Below are positions 59,275 through 64,000 of a stretch of 64,000 bases of DNA, piece after piece (the stretch's first letter is position 1; the number at the start of each line of letters is the position of its first letter). The DNA is taken from positions 1 through 64,000 of the forward strand of contig DASWMJ010000041.1 in NCBI GenBank assembly GCA_036399775.1. Reading direction: 5' to 3'. Origin of the DNA: JADMIH01 sp036399775 (lineage in GTDB: Bacteria; Chloroflexota; Chloroflexia; QHBQ01; JADMIH01). The translations under genes were made by a program, and so were the position numbers. The notes beneath the pieces are model-generated. The model made no database searches, had not been told where the DNA came from, and saw only the letters and a list, made by a program, of their open reading frames with translations.

Positions 59275-59730
59275 ATGACCCTCAAAGAACAACTGCTAAC
59301 CGACCTCCAGGATGCCATGCGTAGCGGTGACGATCTACGCAAGCAGACCATCCGCATGGCGCGAGCGGCTGTGAAGAATGCCGAGATCGAGCGTATGTCC
59401 GAGCTTGATGACGCGGGAGTGCAGGGCGTTCTCTATAAAGAGATCAAGCAGCGCCGCGACTCGGCAGACGAGTACAGGCGCGGCAACCGGCCCGATCTCG
59501 TAGATAAAGAGTTGGCCGAGGTCGCTATCCTGGAAGCGTACCTGCCCCAGCAGATGAGCGAAGAGGAGATCGAGGGCGAGGTCCGCGCCGTCATCAGCGA
59601 GGTAGGAGCGGCGGGGCCAAAAGACATGGGCAAGGTTATGCCGGCAGTCATGTCTCGCTTGAAGGGCCGGGCGGACGGGCGTATTATCAACCGCGTCGTC
59701 GGCAGGCTGCTGGCGGAAGGGGCACCCTGA
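59275..59730 (+). CDS. yqeY: GatB/YqeY-domain protein
   Basis: 151 residues. The core reads LKEQLLTDLQDAMRSGDDLR and RQQRRDSADEY-like EIKQRRDSADEYRRGNRPDL, then EAYLPQQMSEEEI and GPKDMGKVMPAVMSRLKGRADGR, a full YqeY domain of GatB C-terminal type. It is thought to bind tRNA, role uncertain. The usual rpsU-yqeY order is kept. Confidence 0.94.
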   Translation: MTLKEQLLTDLQDAMRSGDDLRKQTIRMARAAVKNAEIERMSELDDAGVQGVLYKEIKQRRDSADEYRRGNRPDLVDKELAEVAILEAYLPQQMSEEEIEGEVRAVISEVGAAGPKDMGKVMPAVMSRLKGRADGRIINRVVGRLLAEGAP

Positions 59731-59774
59731 AGCGCAAGGGTGTTGGTATTATAGCTCACAGGCTGAGCGACGTG

Positions 59775-59836
59775 TATAATGGGCACAGGGCAGAGTGCCC
59801 GGCGAAGAGCCGGTTGTACTTGCCGTGTGCTTTTTT
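59775..59836 (+). ncRNA. Candidate small RNA or structured terminator
   Basis: A perfect TATAAT (59775-59780) is followed at once by GGGCACAGGGCA..., whose GCACAGGGCA pairs with TGCCGTGTGC (one mismatch), holding an inner CCGGC-GAAGA-GCCGG hairpin, then TTTTTTG. It could be a 50-nt RNA with its own promoter, or just the yqeY terminator. No good -35 is present and it matches no riboswitch I know. Confidence 0.35.
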
Positions 59837-59869
59837 GTTAGAAGTTAGAAATCAGAAGTCAGAAATCAG
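59837..59869. repeat. STRR-like TTAGAAG/ATCAGAA array
   Basis: GTTAGAAGTTAGAAATCAGA units directly after the T-run at 59836. Confidence 0.7.
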
Positions 59870-59949
59870 CTTTGGACTGATATGCAACACTGTAGAGTGT
59901 CTTAGTCAAGGCGAATGAATCTAAGATGAGCAGATACCCCGTAAAATAT

Positions 59950-60095
59950 TGTCATTCTGAGCGCAGCGAAGAATCTCGTCCCTCGCGTAGATGCTTATTT
60001 TTACGGTTCTCAGGGCGAGAGAGTATGCGAGGGACGAGATTCTTCGCTGCGCTCAGAATGACAAGGGATAGTGGGGCTTGCTGATGGATAAAGAG
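59950..60095. repeat. Dispersed long inverted repeat, copy E (full)
   Basis: Left arm TGTCATTCTGAGCGCAGCG (59950-59990) and right arm ending AATGACA at 60063, with an outer flank (60064-60095) that is the reverse of the one at 54728. The pgpH start codon and its likely Shine-Dalgarno (GTGGGG) are inside this flank. Confidence 0.9.
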
Positions 60096-62600
60096 CCTCA
60101 TGACAATCAATCCCTTGTAGAGAGCGGTGCGAACACCGCGCACGGTGTGCCTGCGCGTGGGCGTGCGCGAGCGCCGCGTTCCGAGGGGGCAGGCCTGCGT
60201 CTGCTGCGCCCGCTTCTGTCGCGCAGGTTGCGGCCCGTCAGCCCTCTTCTGGGCGAGACCGAGCAGTACAAGGGCACCGTGCGCCACCTTATAGTCTCAG
60301 GGCTGCTCCTAACAATCATCCTCAGCGTGGTGATGACCGTACCTCTCCTGCCTGGGCAGGTGGACATCCAGCCCGGCATGCCCGCGGCGCAGGACATCTT
60401 CTCGCCCGTCTTCTTGCGCTACGAGTCGGAGCCGCTCACCGAAAAGGCCCGTGAAGAGGCCATGAACGCGCCCGCCAACGACGTGTGGGTCCAGGACACA
60501 GCAGTCGTGCAGGAGCAGCGCGCGACATTGCTGGCGGCGTTGTCGGTGGTTGATTCGGTGCGGGGCGATGAAACACTGCCCTCTGCCGTTCAGCGCGAGC
60601 GCCTCAAGGGCTTGCGGGGCATAACGCTCACGGACACGTTGGTCGACAGCCTGCTCACCTTCAGCGATACCGAGTACCAGTACTGGCGCAACAGCGGCGT
60701 GGTGGGCGCGTTCGATAAGGTGATGAGCGATAATCGCCTATCCAGCAGCGCGGACGTCGAGAAGGCACGCTCTACCCTCGGTGACGTGTTGGTGCCCGCC
60801 CTCAGCCAAGAGCAGAGGGCCGCCGCCATCGCGTTTATATCGCCATTAATCGCTGTCAATGTGCGTCTCGACCCGGAGCAGACGCAACAGCGCCGCCTGG
60901 ACGCAGCCGCCAACGTCAAGCCGGTAGCCGTCACGGTGCAGAAGGGCGAAGTGATACTGAGGCAGGGAGAGCTTGCCACCCCCGAAGCCATCGAGAAGAT
61001 GCAGGAGGCCGGGCTGCTGACTCGCAACCTGTCCCTTGCGAGCGTCGCTGGCACGAGTGGCATCGTGGGCCTGCTCATGCTGCTGCTTCACCTCTATATC
61101 TACCGCTATGCGTCCTTCGTATGGCGGCGGCAAAAGCAACTCCTCCTGGTGAGCCTGCTCATCATCACCACAATCACGGTGGCCCGCCTCTTCCTGCCCG
61201 GCCACGAACTGCTCCCATATTTCTTGCCCGTTGCCGCCGTCTCGATGCTCATAGCCGTCCTCATCAGCGCCAACCTGGCCGTGCTTGTGACTTTCGTGCT
61301 GTCGGTGCTGCTGGGGATGGTCGTCAGCAACGGCCTCTCGATGGAGTTGACAATCTACTACATTGTGGGCGGCTTGACCGGCATATTCACACTCACAAAG
61401 ATAGAGAAGGTGAGCACCTTTGGGCGGGCGGGCCTCAGCATCACGGCAATCTCCTTCGTGGCGGCGCTGCTGATTAAGGTGCTTACGGGAGCCACGCTCG
61501 ATTGGGCGTCTGTTGGCTTGCTGCTATTGGCCGCGAGCTTCAATGGAGGCATGTCCACCTCGATAGCGTACGCGGCTTTCGCGCTGCTGGGCACCCTGTT
61601 CGGCATTACCACGCCGCTCCAATTGATGGAGCTTGCCCACCCGGACCAGCCCATCCTGCGCCGCCTGATGCGCGAGGCCCCCGGCACCTACCATCACTCG
61701 CTCGTGGTCAGCAACCTTGCCGAGCGCGCCGCCGAGATGGTGGGCGCTGATGCTCTCCTCACTCGCGTATGCGCCTACTACCACGATATAGGCAAGGTGG
61801 AGCGCCCGTACTACTTCATAGACAACCAGTCAGGCATGGGCAATGTGCATGACCAATTGAATCCGCGCGCCAGCGCCACCATTATCGCTGAGCACGTATT
61901 GAACGGCGTGAGCCTGGGCCAAAAGTACAAACTCCCCAGGCGCGTGCTAGACGCAATACCGCAGCATCACGGCACCATGCTCATCAAGTATTTTTACGTG
62001 AAGGCGCTCCAGGAAGACCCCAACACCAACCCCGAAGATTTCCGCTACCCAGGCCCGAAGCCCCAGACCAAAGAGAACGCCATCTTGATGCTGGCCGACG
62101 GGGTAGAGGCAACCGTGCGCTCGATGGCGCAGAGCGGCGCGCTCGACAAGATGGCGGCGGGTAACAGCGACGCCACCGAAGGCTCTGCCCTCTACAATGA
62201 TGCCGCCTCCCTGCCCGAAGACGCGATTTCCAGCGTGGTACATAAGGTCATAGCCGAGCGAATAGAGGACGGGCAGCTAGACGAGTGCGACCTGACGGTG
62301 CGCGATATAGCCCGCATCCAGGAGGCGTTCGTGAGTATGCTCAAGGGTATCTACCATCCCCGAATAACCTACCCCGACGCGCCCAGGAAGGAAGCCGGGC
62401 ACCCCGCGCCCCAACCAACCGTCGCGGCAGCGACATCTCCATTGGAAGCGTCTACAGCCGCGAACGGCCTAAACGGCGCCTCCCTCACCCCTCAGAACGG
62501 ATCAGCCAACAATGGACAGCACGGCACTGCTATGTCGCTTACACCATCCCACGACGTGGAGACACAGCATGAACAGCAATCCCCAGCCTCAAGCGCCTAA
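60084..62600 (+). CDS. pgpH: Membrane HD-domain phosphohydrolase, PgpH/YqfF type
   Basis: 838 residues. A first membrane helix (about residues 68-90) precedes an extracellular 7TMR-HDED-type sensor region (about 95-335). Seven membrane helices follow (about 335-510). The cytoplasmic HD domain (about 540-720) has GTYHHSLVVSNLAERA, the HD pair in CAYYHDIGKVERP and QHHGT, and a Pro/Ala-rich tail. The family hydrolyses the second messenger c-di-AMP. Start ATG 60084 lies in the flank of the dispersed repeat, so the first residues (MDKEPHDN...) may be repeat-derived. The gene overlaps ybeY and begins the conserved pgpH-ybeY-dgkA order. Confidence 0.93.
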   Translation: MDKEPHDNQSLVESGANTAHGVPARGRARAPRSEGAGLRLLRPLLSRRLRPVSPLLGETEQYKGTVRHLIVSGLLLTIILSVVMTVPLLPGQVDIQPGMPAAQDIFSPVFLRYESEPLTEKAREEAMNAPANDVWVQDTAVVQEQRATLLAALSVVDSVRGDETLPSAVQRERLKGLRGITLTDTLVDSLLTFSDTEYQYWRNSGVVGAFDKVMSDNRLSSSADVEKARSTLGDVLVPALSQEQRAAAIAFISPLIAVNVRLDPEQTQQRRLDAAANVKPVAVTVQKGEVILRQGELATPEAIEKMQEAGLLTRNLSLASVAGTSGIVGLLMLLLHLYIYRYASFVWRRQKQLLLVSLLIITTITVARLFLPGHELLPYFLPVAAVSMLIAVLISANLAVLVTFVLSVLLGMVVSNGLSMELTIYYIVGGLTGIFTLTKIEKVSTFGRAGLSITAISFVAALLIKVLTGATLDWASVGLLLLAASFNGGMSTSIAYAAFALLGTLFGITTPLQLMELAHPDQPILRRLMREAPGTYHHSLVVSNLAERAAEMVGADALLTRVCAYYHDIGKVERPYYFIDNQSGMGNVHDQLNPRASATIIAEHVLNGVSLGQKYKLPRRVLDAIPQHHGTMLIKYFYVKALQEDPNTNPEDFRYPGPKPQTKENAILMLADGVEATVRSMAQSGALDKMAAGNSDATEGSALYNDAASLPEDAISSVVHKVIAERIEDGQLDECDLTVRDIARIQEAFVSMLKGIYHPRITYPDAPRKEAGHPAPQPTVAAATSPLEASTAANGLNGASLTPQNGSANNGQHGTAMSLTPSHDVETQHEQQSPASSA

Positions 62601-63132
62601 CGACGACTCCGCACTCCGCACTCCGCACTCCGCACTCGAAGAGGGCGCGCAGGTCAGCACGGACCCAGGTTCGACTTACCTGATAACGGTGCAGATGGAG
62701 GAGCAGTACGAGAGCCTGCTGGACGCCGATGCGCTGCACAGGCTGGTGATGGAGGTGCTCAAGGCTGAGGGAGTGGCAGGTCCAGTGGAGATCGGGGTAG
62801 TGGTCACTACCGACGCGGAAGTGCGCGCCCTCAACAAGCAGTACCTGGGGCACGACTACGAGACCGACGTGCTCTCCTTCGGCATGATGGAGGACGACGA
62901 GTTCATTACCCCCACCGAGCGTCCGTCCTACCTGGGCGATGTGGTAGTCTCATACGACCGCGCCGCCGAGCAAGCCCCCGAATACGGCCATACTACCCAG
63001 GTGGAAGTTGCCACCCTCGTAGTGCATGGCCTCCTGCACCTGCTGGGCTACAACGACGCCGAACAAACCGAGCGCGACAGAATGCACGCGCGCCAGCAAG
63101 AACTGCTCTCTATTTTAGATTTTAGATTTTAG
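62569..63132 (+). CDS. ybeY: Endoribonuclease YbeY, rRNA maturation
   Basis: 187 residues from the ATG at 62569 (GGAG upstream), overlapping pgpH by 32 bp. Core: EVRALNKQYLGHDYETDVLSF and the metal site VVHGLLHLLGYND. YbeY normally has HGxLHLxGYDH; here the third ligand His is Asp (N-D instead of D-H). It processes 16S rRNA and checks ribosome quality. Residues about 12-23 (DDSALRTPHSALE) come from an in-frame CGCACTC array, and the last residues (LDFRF) from a TTTTAGA array whose TAG is the stop codon. Confidence 0.92.
   Translation: MNSNPQPQAPNDDSALRTPHSALEEGAQVSTDPGSTYLITVQMEEQYESLLDADALHRLVMEVLKAEGVAGPVEIGVVVTTDAEVRALNKQYLGHDYETDVLSFGMMEDDEFITPTERPSYLGDVVVSYDRAAEQAPEYGHTTQVEVATLVVHGLLHLLGYNDAEQTERDRMHARQQELLSILDFRF
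62604..62638. repeat. CGCACTC array in the start of ybeY
   Basis: Four CGCACTC units in tandem, read in frame as S-A-L-R-T-P-H-S-A-L. Confidence 0.85.
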
Positions 63133-63193
63133 ATTGCCGATTAGAGTCACTGAGTGGTCAAATCTAAGATCCAAAATCCAAAATCTAAAATCG
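63112..63193. repeat. Inverted STRR pair across the ybeY-dgkA junction
   Basis: TTTTAGA units (63112-63135) and the complementary CCAAAAT/CTAAAAT units (63158-63193). The left array supplies the ybeY stop codon and the right array codes for the N-terminus of DgkA. Confidence 0.85.
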
Positions 63194-63552
63194 GCGAGTT
63201 GGTCGCCAGCTTCGGCTATGCTTTCGCGGGGCTGACTTATTGCTTCCGCACGCAGCGCAACTTCCGCATACACATATCCATCGGCCTCTCAGGCGCTGTA
63301 GGGGGCGTGCTGCTCGGCCTCTCGGTTGTAGAGTGGGCAGTCTTTGCCGCTATGGTCACGCTGGTGCTGGCTGCGGAGATGGTGAACACCATGATAGAGT
63401 CGCTGGTTGACCTCGTAACGCAGCAGTATCACCCCCTGGCAAAGGTAGCGAAAGACGTAGCCGCAGGCATAGTGCTACTGACGGCTATAGGCTCAGTCTT
63501 GGTAGGCTTGCTGATATTCCTGCCCAAGCTTCTAGCTGTGATACGGCTTTGA
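63154..63552 (+). CDS. dgkA: Diacylglycerol/undecaprenol kinase
   Basis: 132 residues with three membrane segments. Family motifs: FGYAFAGLTYCFRTQRNFRIH, the catalytic Glu in VLAAEMVNTMIESLVDLV and KVAKDVAAGIVLL. It phosphorylates undecaprenol or diacylglycerol at the membrane. GTG start at 63154; the first 13 residues (VKSKIQNPKSKIG) are encoded by a STRR array, so the original start may have been replaced. Last gene of the pgpH-ybeY-dgkA unit. Confidence 0.93.
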   Translation: MVKSKIQNPKSKIGELVASFGYAFAGLTYCFRTQRNFRIHISIGLSGAVGGVLLGLSVVEWAVFAAMVTLVLAAEMVNTMIESLVDLVTQQYHPLAKVAKDVAAGIVLLTAIGSVLVGLLIFLPKLLAVIRL

Positions 63553-63564
63553 GTGGGCGTAATA

Positions 63565-63708
63565 GCAGCGCCCGGCGATAGTTCGCTACGCCGGGCTACG
63601 GTTACGAAGTCCGACTACGCGAACTATGCCACGAGAGTAGTCGCCGCAGGGCGACTTTGTATTCGTTGCCCGCGACTATGAGCGTAGCGAACTATCGCCG
63701 GGCGCTGC
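63565..63708. repeat. 144-bp element with 26-bp terminal inverted repeats
   Basis: GCAGCGCCCGGCGATAGTTC GCTACG (63565-63590) is perfectly repeated in reverse at 63683-63708. The centre also carries related CCGGGC and GCGACTT palindromes. No gene fits inside, so it resembles a miniature inverted-repeat element. Confidence 0.85.
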
Positions 63709-63729
63709 GAGGGTCAAAACTCAAATCTG

Positions 63730-64000
63730 ATGAACATCCTCGTCCTAGCACCACAGTGGCCCGACCCGCCCAGGCAGGGCGCTGCTATCCGCAACTTCCA
63801 CATCCTCCAACACCTGGCCCGCCGCCATACCGTCACCCTGCTGACCTTCAGGCCCGAAGGCGAGATAGAAGAGGCGCGCATCAAATCCCTCTGCCTGCGT
63901 GCGGAAGCCCTGCCCCTCCCCACCCGCTCAACCGCTGAGCGCCTCAAAACGCTTATGGCCTCTCCGCTACCTGACATGGCATGGCGTCTCCACTCCAAAC
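63730..64000 (+). CDS. Glycosyltransferase family 4-like, N-terminal part
   Basis: The frame from the ATG at 63730 is open to the window end (90 codons). MNILVLAPQWPDPPRQGAAI and FHILQHLARRHTVTLLTF look like the first Rossmann half of a GT4/GT-B enzyme, which moves a sugar from a nucleotide donor. The gene is cut by the window edge, so the GT4 signature at the C-terminus cannot be checked. Confidence 0.75.
   Translation, partial: MNILVLAPQWPDPPRQGAAIRNFHILQHLARRHTVTLLTFRPEGEIEEARIKSLCLRAEALPLPTRSTAERLKTLMASPLPDMAWRLHSK

Noticed and set aside
59785..59800. CACAGGGCA compared with the c-di-GMP-I riboswitch start
   Set aside because: The rest of the aptamer core is missing, so this is a chance match.

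Overview
The window looks like chromosomal DNA of a GC-rich bacterium of the phylum Chloroflexota, probably an uncultured Chloroflexia- or Anaerolineae-like lineage. The indications are: secreted giants ending in S-layer-homology-like repeats with a conserved Cys pair (GYxCGGxxEPC), secreted enzymes carrying G-Y-P-x-T-E / VQYFExxR wall-type repeats, an inositol-phosphate synthase followed by two LpxL-like acyltransferases, an LPxTG-like anchored propeller protein, and a high load of dispersed palindromes and short tandem repeats. This placement is inference; no rRNA gene is present.

Layout. 1-4.6 kb: an AT-richer, gene-poor stretch, a secreted metzincin protease with SLH-like repeats, and IS6-type transposase debris with a 109-bp miniature element. 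4.7-7.4 kb: a two-component cluster (CheB-like/histidine kinase fusion, NarL-type regulator, receiver-only protein). 7.4-12.7 kb: a 1728-residue secreted beta-helix/LamG/propeller/SLH protein. 13-15.8 kb: rpmI-rplT, a SpoU-type RNA methyltransferase and thiamine diphosphokinase. 15.8-18.8 kb: a thiamine-precursor ABC transporter behind a TPP riboswitch with terminator. 18.9-30.9 kb: aldolase/dehydrogenase, cell-surface proteins, tRNA-Gly(CCC), CHAP-domain protein, peptidase MA, prfB with programmed frameshift, O-methyltransferase and two GNATs. 31-37.3 kb: FxLD-type methyltransferase, sucD, molybdate modA-modB plus an MBL-fold hydrolase, hicBA and an ArsR-type regulator. 37.3-43.3 kb: ino1, two acyltransferases and a VWA protein. 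43.3-45.6 kb: a toxin/antitoxin-rich patch (DUF433, MNT-HEPN, HicB-like) and a VOC gene split by an in-frame amber codon. 45.6-54.6 kb: GH5-like hydrolase, glycosyltransferase-like membrane protein, MFS transporter and lytic transglycosylase. 55-64 kb: NDUFA9-like epimerase, trxA, ECF sigma/anti-sigma pair, rpsU-yqeY, the pgpH-ybeY-dgkA operon and the start of a GT4-like glycosyltransferase.

The most striking genome-scale feature is repeat load. Degenerate 7-9-bp tandem arrays, resembling cyanobacterial STRR sequences and often in inverted pairs, sit between genes and also inside reading frames, where they add or replace protein segments (aldolase/dehydrogenase, peptidase MA, acyltransferase, membrane glycosyltransferase, transglycosylase, YbeY, DgkA). 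A separate long inverted repeat with a TGTCATTCTGAGCGCAGCG core occurs at five loci and overlaps start codons of two genes. No complete new defence or biosynthetic system was recognised. The best leads are the inactive-looking CheB-kinase fusion, the STRR and long-palindrome coding insertions, and the IS6-derived miniature element.
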